A stretch of DNA of 64,000 bases from Phosphoribacter sp037045055 (GTDB lineage: Bacteria > Actinomycetota > Actinomycetes > Actinomycetales > Dermatophilaceae). The notes under the pieces are model-generated. The model saw nothing but the letters and a program-made list of their open reading frames with translations. It did not search any database and was not told the DNA's origin. The first letter of the stretch is position 1, and every line of letters begins with the position of its first letter. The stretch spans positions 852,285 through 916,284 of the forward strand of contig JBAOHJ010000001.1 of NCBI GenBank assembly GCA_037045055.1, read 5' to 3'. Below are positions 38,198 through 46,533 of this stretch, one piece after another. The translations under genes were made by a program, and so were the position numbers.

Positions 38198-38992
38198 GTG
38201 GGCAGCGCCGCCGACTACTCATACTTCGCGGATCCACCCCTGGCCCTGGCCCATCGCGGCGGGGCCGGCTACCCGCCGAACCTCGGCATCGAGAACACCT
38301 TGGCCGCGTTCGGGGCCGCCGTCGCCCTGGGTTATCGCCACCTGGAGACCGACGTGCACGCGACCGCCGACGGTCACCTGGTCGCCTTCCACGACCCCCG
38401 TCTGGATCGGGTGACCGACGCCACCGGGGCGGTGGCGCAGCTGTCCTGGGCGCAGGTGCGACGGGCCCGGGTCGGGGGTCGGGAGCCCATCCCGCTGCTG
38501 GCCGAGGTGCTCGAGGCCTTCCCCCGGGCCCGGGTCAACGTCGACATCAAGGCCGCCGGGGCCGTCGGCCCGTTGTGGGAGGTCATCGAGGCGCTGCGGG
38601 CGCACGACCGGGTCTGCGTCGGGTCCTTCTCCACCCGGCGCCTCGCGGCCTTCCGCCGGCTGGCCGGTGACCGCGTCGCCACCAGCGCCGGGCCGCTCGG
38701 CACGGCCGGCGTGCTCCTCGCGCCGAGCCTGGCCCGACACCTCGGCTCGCCCGCCCCGGCGCTGCAGGTGCCCGTCGAGGTCGTCGTCGCCGGGCGGCGG
38801 CTGCCCGTCGTCACCCCCCGCCTGCTCGCGCACGCCCACCGCGCCGGCAAGCAGGTGCACGTGTGGACCGTCGACGATCCCGACCGGATGCATCGGCTGC
38901 TCGACCTCGGGGTGGACGGCTTGGTCACCGATCGCATCGAGGTGCTGCGCGAGGTCCTGCTCGCTCGCGGCTGCTGGCCGAGCGCCCAGTAG
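38198..38992 (+). CDS. Glycerophosphodiester phosphodiesterase
   Basis: GDPD-family enzyme releasing sn-glycerol-3-phosphate from deacylated phospholipids, matching its co-transcribed neighbour gpsA. The catalytic pattern is clear: LAHRGGAG (His, Arg), ENTLAAF, HLETDVHATADG (Glu, Asp), VAFHDPRLDRVT (His), and VNVDIKA. It ends with VHVWTVDDPDRMHRLLDLGVDG. It has 264 aa, no signal peptide, so it is cytoplasmic. Confidence 0.93.
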   Translation: MGSAADYSYFADPPLALAHRGGAGYPPNLGIENTLAAFGAAVALGYRHLETDVHATADGHLVAFHDPRLDRVTDATGAVAQLSWAQVRRARVGGREPIPLLAEVLEAFPRARVNVDIKAAGAVGPLWEVIEALRAHDRVCVGSFSTRRLAAFRRLAGDRVATSAGPLGTAGVLLAPSLARHLGSPAPALQVPVEVVVAGRRLPVVTPRLLAHAHRAGKQVHVWTVDDPDRMHRLLDLGVDGLVTDRIEVLREVLLARGCWPSAQ

Positions 38993-38995
38993 CGT
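38990..38995 (+). promoter_or_regulatory. -10 box TAGCGT before the MFS gene, sharing the upstream stop codon
   Basis: TAGCGT begins with the TAG stop of the glycerophosphodiesterase gene and ends 6 nt before the GTG at 39002. The intervening GAGGGA could alternatively be a ribosome-binding site. Confidence 0.4.
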
Positions 38996-39001
38996 GAGGG
39001 A

Positions 39002-40396
39002 GTGAGCACCCCGTCGACGACCGGCGTCACCGGACCGATGGCACCGGCATACCGGCTCGTCACGGTGGCCATGGTGCTGCTCACCACGATGATCGCGTTC
39101 GAGGCGATGGCGGTGACCACGGCCATGCCCCGGGCTGCGCAGGAGCTGGACGCCGGCTCCTCCTACGGCCTGGCCTTCTCGTCCATGCTCACGGCGATGC
39201 TGCTGGGTATCGCGGTGGCCGGCAGCTGGGCGGACCGGTCCGGACCGTTGCCGGGGATGTATGCCGGGCAAGGGCTGTTCGCCGCCGGCCTGGTGGTCTG
39301 CGCGACCGCGGGCACGTTCCCGGTGCTGCTGGCCGGGCGGGTGGTCACCGGCCTGGGCGCCGGGCTGGTGTGTGTCGTGGAGTACGTCGCGATCGGTCGG
39401 GCCTACCCGGCGCAGCTGCGGCCCCGGGTGTTCACCTGGATCGCCGCCGCGTGGGTGCTGCCCTCGGTGGTCGGGGCTCCGGTGGCCGGGTGGCTGGCCG
39501 CCAGCCTGTCCTGGCGGTGGGTGTTCTGGGTGGCCGTCGCCCCGGCCCTGGTGTCCGCGGCGCTGGTCACGGCCCGCCGTTCCATCCTCGTCGCGGACGG
39601 GGACGGCACCGCCGAGGTCGAGCGGGCCGAGCACGGGCGCGCCGCCCGGCTCGGGGCGGCGGTGGCCGTCGGGGCGGGCCTGTTCCAGCTGGCCATCCAC
39701 GATCGGTCCGCGCCGGGGTCGGCGGTGTTCCTCGCCGGCGCCGCCGGGTTGGCCGCGGTCGCCGTCGCGGCCCCCCGGCTGCTGCCGGCCGGCACGTTCC
39801 GGTCGGCCCGTGGGATGCCGTCGGTGATCCTCTCGCGTGGGCTGCTCAACGGGGTGTTCAACGGGGCGATCGTCTTCGTGCCGCTGATGTTCGCCCAGGA
39901 GCGCGGGGTCTCCCTCACGGTCGCCGGGCTCGTCCTCGCGGTGGCCTCGCTGGGCTGGAGCGTCGGCTCCTGGCTGCAGGGCCGCTACCGGGCCACCACC
40001 CCGGCCGAACGCGCCCGGCTGGTCGCCGTCGGATCGGCGGCCCTGGCGGTGGCCGTCGCCGCGCTGGCGGGCTGCAGCGTGGCCGGCGCGCCGATCTGGG
40101 CCTTCGCCGGGCCGATGGCGTTGAGCGGGTTGGGCATGGGCACGGCCTCCACCACCTTGTCGGTGCTCATCCTCGACCTCGCCCCGGAGGCCGAGCACGG
40201 CCGGGCGGCCTCCTCGCTGCTGCTGGCCGACGTGCTGGGCTCGGTGGTCGGGCTGGCCTGCGCCACCCTGGCCTACGGCCTGCTCTACCGCCCGGGCGAG
40301 CTCGCGGCCTACCACACGATCTGGTCGGCGCTGGCCCTCGTCGCGGCCACGGGCGTGCTCAGCGGCGCCCGGTGCCGTCAGCGACCGAGGACGTGA
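39002..40396 (+). CDS. MFS transporter (drug-exporter-like)
   Basis: 464-residue major facilitator with about 12-13 hydrophobic segments. The opening TTMIAFEAMAVTTAMPRAAQEL resembles the N-terminal helix of drug:H+ antiporters, and LAGRVVTGLGAGLV with GRAYPAQLRPRVF follows as the loop 4-5 region. The substrate is unknown. Its last 19 bp overlap the 3' end of the convergent gene at 40378-41004. Confidence 0.88.
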   Translation: MSTPSTTGVTGPMAPAYRLVTVAMVLLTTMIAFEAMAVTTAMPRAAQELDAGSSYGLAFSSMLTAMLLGIAVAGSWADRSGPLPGMYAGQGLFAAGLVVCATAGTFPVLLAGRVVTGLGAGLVCVVEYVAIGRAYPAQLRPRVFTWIAAAWVLPSVVGAPVAGWLAASLSWRWVFWVAVAPALVSAALVTARRSILVADGDGTAEVERAEHGRAARLGAAVAVGAGLFQLAIHDRSAPGSAVFLAGAAGLAAVAVAAPRLLPAGTFRSARGMPSVILSRGLLNGVFNGAIVFVPLMFAQERGVSLTVAGLVLAVASLGWSVGSWLQGRYRATTPAERARLVAVGSAALAVAVAALAGCSVAGAPIWAFAGPMALSGLGMGTASTTLSVLILDLAPEAEHGRAASSLLLADVLGSVVGLACATLAYGLLYRPGELAAYHTIWSALALVAATGVLSGARCRQRPRT

Positions 40397-41004
40397 CCGC
40401 GCCCGGTGGCCAGCCGGACCCATCGGCCCTGCCGCGACACCTCGACGGGCCGCTGGCCCAGCAGGCCGAGCACGTATGCCGCGAACGCCGTGCCCGCGGG
40501 GACGGGCGGGTCGGCGGGCACCGCCCGGCCCCAGACCCGCTCGCGCAGGGAGCCGACGGCGAGCTGCCCGACCGGGCCGGCGGTGGCACCGGCGATCTCG
40601 GCGATCCCCGCCCGGGCGACCGCCTTAAGCTCGGCCGGGTCGAGCCGCCCGGCCGGCGCCCACCCGGACGTGGACGGCAGGCTGCCCACCCACGGGGCGT
40701 GGACGGTCGCCGCCGGCACGGCCAGGCCGGGGCCCAGCGGGTCGCGGGCGAAGCGGTCGGCCAGCGCCGCGGCGGCCACCGCGACATCGAGGTCGGCCGG
40801 GTCGGCCAGGGCCACGCCCCGGGCCCCCACCGCGGCACCCTCGGCGAGCAGCCCGCGTCCGGGCAGCACCCCGACGTAGACCCGCAGCACGCCCCCGACC
40901 GCCTGCAGCCGCACCGCGGCGCCGGGGTCGGCGGCCCGGGCGAGGGCCACGACGCGGGCCAGGTCGGCGTAGGCGTCGGCGTCGAGCAGCCCCAGCACGC
41001 TCAT
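40378..41004 (-). CDS. Hypothetical protein
   Basis: 208-residue, Ala/Val-rich soluble protein I do not recognise. Visible segments include DADAYADLARVVALARAADPGAAVRLQAVGGV-type helices split by turns, PSTSGWAPAGRLDPAELKAVA, and a C-terminal VEVSRQGRWVRLATGRGHV strand pair. It is translationally coupled (ATGA at 41001-41004) to a thioesterase. The actinobacterial pairing implies a joint role in acyl-CoA metabolism, but that is only context. Confidence 0.7.
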   Translation of the reverse strand: MSVLGLLDADAYADLARVVALARAADPGAAVRLQAVGGVLRVYVGVLPGRGLLAEGAAVGARGVALADPADLDVAVAAAALADRFARDPLGPGLAVPAATVHAPWVGSLPSTSGWAPAGRLDPAELKAVARAGIAEIAGATAGPVGQLAVGSLRERVWGRAVPADPPVPAGTAFAAYVLGLLGQRPVEVSRQGRWVRLATGRGHVLGR

Positions 41005-41447
41005 CGCCGGCGCCGGCGGAACGCCGGGCCCGGGGCGAGCAGCCCGCCGAGCACGGCGCGCTCGTCGGCAGCCATCCGCCGCGGCGCACCGGTCCGGACG
41101 TCGAACAGGGCCAGCGAGGTCTCGGCCACGGCATACCGGGTCCGGCCGACGTGCGGCGGGTCCTGGACGACGTAACCCACGTGGTAGCCGGCTCCGCCGA
41201 GCTTGGTCACCCAGATGTCCACGGCCACCGGCTCGAGCCGGTAGTCCAGTTGCGCGAGGTACTCGATCTCGTGGCTGGCCACGAGCAGGCCCTTGGCCAG
41301 CAGCGCCAACCCGTCCGGGAACCACCGGGTCAGCGCGACCGTGCGCGCGTCCTCCAGCAGCCGTAGGTACTGGACGTTGTTGACGTGCCCGAAGACGTCG
41401 ACGTCCGACCAGCGCAGGGGCACCAGAACGCGCGTCACCTCGGGCAT
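41001..41447 (-). CDS. Acyl-CoA thioesterase, 4HBT hot-dog fold
   Basis: 148-residue YbgC/4-hydroxybenzoyl-CoA thioesterase-like protein. The family signature RWSDVDVFGHVNNVQYLRLLEDAR places the catalytic Asp and the HVNN pair at residues 14-24. The ATG at 41447 is 9 nt after GCGAGG and is preferred to an ATG at 41456. It is the upstream partner of an overlapping unknown gene and divergent from a TesB-type thioesterase. Confidence 0.88.
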   Translation of the reverse strand: MPEVTRVLVPLRWSDVDVFGHVNNVQYLRLLEDARTVALTRWFPDGLALLAKGLLVASHEIEYLAQLDYRLEPVAVDIWVTKLGGAGYHVGYVVQDPPHVGRTRYAVAETSLALFDVRTGAPRRMAADERAVLGGLLAPGPAFRRRRR

Positions 41448-41534
41448 GGCGGCCATCCTCGCACCGGTGCCGGCCCGCATACCGGCGCGCTCGAGGGGCG
41501 GTCCCGACGGCCCAGCCTGACCCGGGTGCTGCAG

Positions 41535-41540
41535 TAGCCT
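41535..41540 (+). promoter_or_regulatory. -10 box TAGCCT, leaderless promoter for the TesB gene
   Basis: TAGCCT ends 7 nt before the GTG at 41548, with no Shine-Dalgarno sequence in between. Confidence 0.5.
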
Positions 41541-41547
41541 CGCCGAT

Positions 41548-42492
41548 GTGACCGACCCGCCGTGGCCCGCCGACCCCGTCGCCGACCTGCTGGAGGTCCT
41601 CGACCTCAACCTGCTCGGCGAGGCCACGATCAGCGTCGGCGGCGCGCCCGGCGACGCCGAGAGCGACCTCGGTGAGCACAACCCCCTGGTGTTCGTCGGG
41701 CGCAGCCAGTACTTCGGCGGGCGGGTCTTCGGCGGGCAGGTGCTGGCCCAGTCGCTGATCGCGGCCGGCCGCACGGTCGCCGACGTCCCCGGCCCGAGCC
41801 GCATGGTCCACTCGCTGCACGGCTACTTCGTCCGCGGCGGCGACGACTCCCACCCGATCCGGTTCGTCGTCGAGCGGCTGCGCGACGGCGGGTCGTTCTC
41901 GGTGCGCCGGGTCCATGCGGTGCAGCGCGGCGAGACCCTGCTGAGCATGACCGCGTCGTTCCAGGTCCCCGCGGACGGGCTGACCCATCAGGGGATGATG
42001 CCCGCGGCGCCCGACCCGACCTGGCTGCCCGCCATCGCCGACCAGATGGCCGAGATCGACCACCCCTCCCGCGACTACCTTTCCCGGCCGCGGGCCATCG
42101 ACATCCGCCACGTCGAGGGCAACATCTACCTGCAGCCCGGCCGCCAGCGGGCGGCCCGGCAGTCGGTGTGGATCCGGTGCACCGGGGCGCTGCCCGACGA
42201 CCCGCTCATCCACGCCGCGGTGCTCACCTACGCCTCGGACTTCAACCTGCTCGAGCCGGTGCTGCGCCGCCACGGCCTGGCCTGGGTGGACCGACGGCTG
42301 CGACCGGCGAGCCTGGACCACGCGATGTGGTTCCATCGGCACACCCGGGCCGACGACTGGGTCCTCTACGCCCAGTCCTCGCCCTCGGCCACCGGGGGCC
42401 GAGGCCTGGCGATCGGGCGGATGTTCGCCCAGGACGGGCGCCTGGTGGCCTCGGTTGCCCAGGAGGGAATGCTCCGGTTGAAGCCGGACTAA
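41548..42492 (+). CDS. tesB: Acyl-CoA thioesterase II
   Basis: Double hot-dog TesB-type enzyme hydrolysing acyl-CoA. It has 314 aa. The N-terminal GGRVFGGQVLAQSL and MVHSLHGYFVRGGD segments and the C-terminal TYASDFNLLEP (catalytic Asp), SLDHAMWFHR, DWVLYAQSSPSA and GGRGLAIGRMFAQDGRLVASV segments match TesB closely. It is divergent from a single-domain thioesterase, and fatty-acid-type SDR genes follow. Confidence 0.95.
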   Translation: MTDPPWPADPVADLLEVLDLNLLGEATISVGGAPGDAESDLGEHNPLVFVGRSQYFGGRVFGGQVLAQSLIAAGRTVADVPGPSRMVHSLHGYFVRGGDDSHPIRFVVERLRDGGSFSVRRVHAVQRGETLLSMTASFQVPADGLTHQGMMPAAPDPTWLPAIADQMAEIDHPSRDYLSRPRAIDIRHVEGNIYLQPGRQRAARQSVWIRCTGALPDDPLIHAAVLTYASDFNLLEPVLRRHGLAWVDRRLRPASLDHAMWFHRHTRADDWVLYAQSSPSATGGRGLAIGRMFAQDGRLVASVAQEGMLRLKPD

Positions 42493-42594
42493 CGCCGGGC
42501 CGGGGCACTCGCTAGGCTCGGGGCCAGACCCGGTATGCCGCCTGGCTGCCGACCGTCAGCAGTCCGCACGAGACCGAACTCTGAGGAGATCATT

Positions 42595-43353
42595 GTGAGC
42601 ACCCCCCGCACTGCCATCGTCACCGGCGCCGCTCGCGGCATCGGGGCCGGCGTCGCCAAGCGCCTGGGCGCCGACGGCCACTCGGTCGGCGTCCTGGACC
42701 TCGACGAGGCCGCCTGCGCCACCACGGTGAAGGCGATCACGGATGCTGGCGGCAAGGCCATCGCGGTCGGCTGCAACGTCGCCGACGCCGACAGCGTCAA
42801 CGCCGCGGTCGAGCGCGTCGCCGCCGAGTTCGGCGCCGGGCCGACGATCCTGGTGAACAACGCCGGGATCACCCGCGACGCCATGCTGTTCAAGATGACC
42901 GTCGAGGACTGGGACGCGGTCATGGGCGTGCACCTGCGCGGCGCGTTCAACATGTCCAAGGCCTGCCAGGGATACATGACCGAGGCGAAGTTCGGCCGGA
43001 TCGTCAACCTCTCCTCGATCTCGGCCCTGGGCAACCGTGGCCAGAGCAACTACTCGGCGGCCAAGGCCGGCATGCAGGGCTTCACCAAGACCCTGGCGAT
43101 CGAGCTCGGCAAGTTCGGCGTCACGGCCAACTGCATCGCCCCCGGGTTCATCGTCACCGAGATGACCAAGGAGACCGCCGACCGGTTGAAGATCTCGTTC
43201 GAGGACTTCCAGGCCATGGCGGCCAAGGAGATCCCGGTGGCCCGCGTCGGGCAGGTCGAGGACATCGCGGCCCTGGTGGCCTACCTCACCGGTGAGGAGT
43301 CCGGCTTCGTGTCCGGCCAGGTCATCTACGCCGCCGGCGGCCCGAAGGCCTGA
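42595..43353 (+). CDS. fabG: 3-oxoacyl-ACP reductase-like SDR (FabG type)
   Basis: Classical short-chain dehydrogenase of 252 aa. The cofactor motif is TGAARGIGAGVA, NNAG is present, the catalytic Ser is in NLSSISALG and the Tyr/Lys in YSAAKAG. The C-terminal PVARVGQVEDIAALVAYLTGEESGFVSGQVIYAAGG is FabG-like. The GTG at 42595 follows TGAGGAGAT. The exact substrate (3-oxoacyl-ACP or -CoA) cannot be read from sequence. Confidence 0.88.
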   Translation: MSTPRTAIVTGAARGIGAGVAKRLGADGHSVGVLDLDEAACATTVKAITDAGGKAIAVGCNVADADSVNAAVERVAAEFGAGPTILVNNAGITRDAMLFKMTVEDWDAVMGVHLRGAFNMSKACQGYMTEAKFGRIVNLSSISALGNRGQSNYSAAKAGMQGFTKTLAIELGKFGVTANCIAPGFIVTEMTKETADRLKISFEDFQAMAAKEIPVARVGQVEDIAALVAYLTGEESGFVSGQVIYAAGGPKA

Positions 43354-43362
43354 TCCCGCCCG

Positions 43363-43941
43363 ATGACGACTCCCGCAGGGGGCCCAGCGGACCCGGAAAC
43401 GGTCCCTGGGCCCCCTGCGTTCGCCCAGGTCCGCCCGCAGCGATGGGTGCTCGTACAGAGCCGGACGATGTCCGTTCTGGCTCGAGACGTCGCCAGATAC
43501 CTCCTGGCACCCTCGCGGACCTGGCCGTGGTGGGTCGCCGTGACGCTGGGGGCGCTCGTGGCTGTCATGCACCGGGTGCCCATCGTCGTGATCGTCGTCA
43601 GCGGCGCGCTGACAGCGTTCTACTTCTGCTGGGCGACCTGGCGGATCGCCCGGCGACAGCTGAGCGCGATGATGCCGCCCGGGACTCGCGTGGGGGTCGG
43701 CGTCGAGGAGTCCGGGATGGGGGTCTGGCTTTCGCAGGTGGCGTGCGTCTATTCAGCGCAGCAGGTCCGACGGGTGGTCCGGACCTCGCGCTCGGTCCTG
43801 GTCGGGATGAAGCACAGCCGAGGCGCCGTGGCCCTGCCGAGGGAACTGCTCGACGATGCCATGCTGGCGAGCATCGACGGCTGGGTCAGGTCGGGCCGAG
43901 CAGGGTCACCCCACCGTCGACGACGACGGTCTGACCGGTGA
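43363..43941 (+). CDS. Membrane protein, possibly YcxB-like
   Basis: 192 residues with two adjacent hydrophobic helices (WWVAVTLGALVAVMHRVPIV and VVIVVSGALTAFYFCW) followed by a beta-rich soluble part (GVEESGMGVWLSQ, SRSVLVGMKHSRGAVALPREL) that resembles the C-terminal domain of YcxB-like proteins. That likeness is tentative. The start is uncertain; ATG at 43468 is a later option. Its 3' end overlaps the convergent SDR gene by 56 bp. Confidence 0.6.
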   Translation: MTTPAGGPADPETVPGPPAFAQVRPQRWVLVQSRTMSVLARDVARYLLAPSRTWPWWVAVTLGALVAVMHRVPIVVIVVSGALTAFYFCWATWRIARRQLSAMMPPGTRVGVGVEESGMGVWLSQVACVYSAQQVRRVVRTSRSVLVGMKHSRGAVALPRELLDDAMLASIDGWVRSGRAGSPHRRRRRSDR

Positions 43942-44641
43942 TCCACCCGGCGTCCCGAGACAGCAGGAACGACACCGCGCCGGCCACGTCCTCGGGCACG
44001 CCGAGCCGTCCCATCGGGTATGCCGCCGCCGCCTGCTGCTCCTTGCCGACGTAGAGCGCCTCGGCGAACCGGGTCTTGACCACCCCCGGAGCCACCGCGT
44101 TGACCCGCACCGCGGGAGCCAGCTGATAGCCCAGCTCGGTGGTCAGGTGCATGAGCGCGGCCTTGGAGACGGCATACCAGCCCAGCATTCCGGTCGCCCC
44201 CAGACCGGCGATCGACGCGACGTTGACCACCGCACCCGGGTGCTCGGACGTCCCCAACCCGGCGGCCACCGCCTTCGCCGTCCAGGCGAAGGCGGTCACG
44301 ACGTTGGCGTCCAGGACCTTGCGAGCCACCTCGATGTCGACGTCGAGCATCGGCCCGTAGACCGGGTTGATGCCGGTGTTGTTGACCAGATAGGTGACCT
44401 CGCCGAAGCGCTCCCGCGCCGTGGCCAGGACCTCGTCCTGATGGTCGGGGTCGGCGGAGTTGCCCGCCACCCCGACCGCCCGGTCCGGCCCGAGCAGGGC
44501 CACGGCATCGCCCAGCGGTCCCACCTTGCGCGCCGTGACGACGACGTTGGCGCCCTCGGCGACCAAGCGCTGGGCGATGCCGAGGCCGATGCCCCGGCTC
44601 GCTCCGGTGACGACCGCTACCGCACCCTGGTGTGCTCCCAC
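43886..44641 (-). CDS. Short-chain dehydrogenase/reductase
   Basis: 251-residue classical SDR: TGASRGIGLGIA cofactor loop, NNTG, NVASIAGLG with catalytic Ser, YAVSKAA with Tyr and Lys, and the C-terminal GWITGQTVVVDGG. It is likely NADP(H)-linked. It lies 4 bp downstream of the acyl-CoA dehydrogenase gene and so probably acts in the same acyl-CoA oxidation route under TetR control. GTG start. Confidence 0.88.
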   Translation of the reverse strand: MGAHQGAVAVVTGASRGIGLGIAQRLVAEGANVVVTARKVGPLGDAVALLGPDRAVGVAGNSADPDHQDEVLATARERFGEVTYLVNNTGINPVYGPMLDVDIEVARKVLDANVVTAFAWTAKAVAAGLGTSEHPGAVVNVASIAGLGATGMLGWYAVSKAALMHLTTELGYQLAPAVRVNAVAPGVVKTRFAEALYVGKEQQAAAAYPMGRLGVPEDVAGAVSFLLSRDAGWITGQTVVVDGGVTLLGPT

Positions 44642-44645
44642 GACC

Positions 44646-45791
44646 TCATAGTCCCAGATCCCGGCCGATGAGCTCCTTCATGATCTCGTTGGAGCCGGCC
44701 CAGATCTTCGTGACGCGGGCGTCGCGCCAGGCCCGGGCGACGCGGTACTCGTTCATGAAGCCGTACCCGCCGTGCAGCTGGACGCACGCCTCGAGGACGT
44801 CGCCCTGGACCTGCGAGGACCACCACTTGGCCTTGGCCGCGTCGATCGGGCTGAGCTTCTTCTGGGCGTGCAGGGCCACGCACTGGTCGACGTAGGCCTC
44901 GGAGACCTCGATCTTGGTGACCAGCTCGGCGATGACGAACTTGTTGTACTGGAAGGAGCCGATGACCTGGCCGAAGGCCTTGCGCTCCTTGACGTACTGG
45001 ATCGTCTCTTCGAGGATCGCCTTGGCGTGGGCGATGTTGCCCACGGCACCGGCGATCCGCTCCTGGGGCAGCCGCTGCATCATGGCGATGAACCCCAGCC
45101 CCTCGGGGCCCAGGCGGTTCTCGTCGGGCAGCTTGACGTTCTCGAAGAACAGCTCCGCGGTGTCGGACTCGTCCTGACCGACCTTGTCGAGCTTGCGACC
45201 GTTGTGGAAGCCCTCCATGCCCCGCTCGACGACGAACAGGGTGATCCCCTTGGGTCCCTTGGACGCGTCGGTGCGGGCGGCGACGATGACCAGGTCGCAC
45301 TGGTAGCCGTTGGTGATGAAGGTCTTGGAGCCGTTGAGGATCCACCCGTCGCCGTCGCGGACCGCGGTGGTCTTCAGCGCCGCGAGGTCCGACCCGCCCG
45401 AGGGCTCGGTCATGCCGATGGCGATGATGAGCTGCCCACTGGCGATGCCGGGCAACCAGCGCTGCTTCTGCTCCGGGGTGCCTAGGTCGACGATGTACGG
45501 CGGGCAGACGTCGGAGTGGATGCCGAAGCACGCGTTGGTCGCCGCGTTGAACCGCGCCCACTCCTCGCTGAGGATGGCGTTGAACCGATAGTCCTCGGCG
45601 CCGTTGCCACCGAACTCCTCGGGGATGTCGAAACCGAAGAAACCCTGCTTGCCGGCCTCCAGCCAGATCGACCGGTCGATGGTCTTGGCCTTGATCATCT
45701 CCTCGGCGCGTGGCTTCATGGTGCGCTCGATGAACTCCCGGGCTGAGGCGCGCAGTGCCTCGTGGTCCTCGTTGTAGATGGTGCGTGGCAT
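44646..45791 (-). CDS. Acyl-CoA dehydrogenase
   Basis: FAD-dependent acyl-CoA dehydrogenase of 381 aa. Signature segments: GMTEPSGGSDLAALKTTAV (FAD/substrate), NGSKTFITNGYQCD, RKAFGQVIGSFQYNKFVIAE, QLHGGYGFMNEYRVAR and WAGSNEIMKELIGRDLGL, where the Glu is in the catalytic-base position. GGGAGG precedes the ATG. It is divergent from a TetR gene with an 18-bp palindrome between them, and forms an operon with the SDR. Confidence 0.94.
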   Translation of the reverse strand: MPRTIYNEDHEALRASAREFIERTMKPRAEEMIKAKTIDRSIWLEAGKQGFFGFDIPEEFGGNGAEDYRFNAILSEEWARFNAATNACFGIHSDVCPPYIVDLGTPEQKQRWLPGIASGQLIIAIGMTEPSGGSDLAALKTTAVRDGDGWILNGSKTFITNGYQCDLVIVAARTDASKGPKGITLFVVERGMEGFHNGRKLDKVGQDESDTAELFFENVKLPDENRLGPEGLGFIAMMQRLPQERIAGAVGNIAHAKAILEETIQYVKERKAFGQVIGSFQYNKFVIAELVTKIEVSEAYVDQCVALHAQKKLSPIDAAKAKWWSSQVQGDVLEACVQLHGGYGFMNEYRVARAWRDARVTKIWAGSNEIMKELIGRDLGL

Positions 45792-45828
45792 GGCGTCCTC
45801 CCGGTGCCTCGTTGCCTGGGACAGAGCA

Positions 45829-45846
45829 ACTAAGCAGTTGCTTAGT
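45829..45846. promoter_or_regulatory. 18-bp palindrome ACTAAGCAGTTGCTTAGT, candidate TetR operator
   Basis: A perfect 8-bp inverted repeat around a 2-bp centre lies in the 82-bp space between the divergent acyl-CoA dehydrogenase and tetR genes. Its AT-rich arms stand out from the surrounding GC. The position fits control of both genes by the adjacent TetR protein, with a fatty acyl-CoA as the probable inducer (inference). Confidence 0.75.
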
Positions 45847-45873
45847 CCAAGCATACTCGGGCATGCTGACGCG

Positions 45874-46473
45874 ATGACGGCCGCCCCCCCGAATGTGACC
45901 GACGCCGCTCGGCGGATGCTCGACGCCGCCGCCGAAGCGTTCGGCTCCAAGGGATTCCACGCGACCTCGACTCGCGACATCGCGGCCGGCGCGGGCCTGT
46001 CCCCGGCCGCCCTCTACGTCTACTTCCCCTCCAAGGAGGACCTGCTCTACACGCTCAGCCGCACCGGCCACGAGGAGGCCCTGGCCCTGGTGACCGACGC
46101 CATCGCCAGCCGCTCGGAGCCGAGTGCGCAACTGGCCGAGGCGATCGCCCAGTTCACCGTGTGGCACGTCAACCACTACGCCCTGGCGCGGGTGGTCTAC
46201 CACGAGTTCCCGCACCTCACTCCGGAGCATCGCGAGCAGCTGCGGTCGCTGCGTCGCAGCCTCGACCGAGCCCTGCACCAGGTGCTGCGGGCCGGCATGG
46301 CCGGCGGCGACTTCGAGGTCGACGGGGTGGAGGACACCACGCTGGCTCTACTCTCGCTGGTCGTCGACGTCGCCCGGTGGTACTCCCCCGCGGTGCGCCG
46401 CGGCACCGCGCAGATCGCCCAGACCAACGCCACGCTGGCCCTGCGGATGGTCGGCCATCGGCCCGGCGGGTAG
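45874..46473 (+). CDS. TetR family transcriptional regulator of acyl-CoA dehydrogenase
   Basis: 199-residue repressor. The helix-turn-helix domain covers residues 8-60 (RMLDAAAEAFGSKGFHATSTRDIAAGAGLS, then AALYVYFPSKEDLLYTL). The ligand-binding half is helical and resembles FadR/KstR2-like TetR_C domains. The ATG at 45874 is preferred to earlier frames that would run across the operator. It probably autoregulates. Confidence 0.9.
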   Translation: MTAAPPNVTDAARRMLDAAAEAFGSKGFHATSTRDIAAGAGLSPAALYVYFPSKEDLLYTLSRTGHEEALALVTDAIASRSEPSAQLAEAIAQFTVWHVNHYALARVVYHEFPHLTPEHREQLRSLRRSLDRALHQVLRAGMAGGDFEVDGVEDTTLALLSLVVDVARWYSPAVRRGTAQIAQTNATLALRMVGHRPGG

Positions 46474-46489
46474 CCCCCCAGCGCGGCGA

Positions 46490-46507
46490 CCGGGACGCCG
46501 GTCCCGG
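46490..46507. terminator. Bidirectional hairpin between tetR and the AEC permease
   Basis: CCGGGAC and GTCCCGG form a 7-bp stem with a GCCG tetraloop in the 60-bp gap between convergent genes. No U-run is present. Confidence 0.5.
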
Positions 46508-46533
46508 CAGCCACTGCCGGCCGCGAGCCCGTC

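Noticed and set aside
40378..40396. 19-bp overlap of convergent MFS and unknown gene as a frameshift artefact
   Set aside because: Both reading frames are intact with normal C-termini; short convergent overlaps are common.
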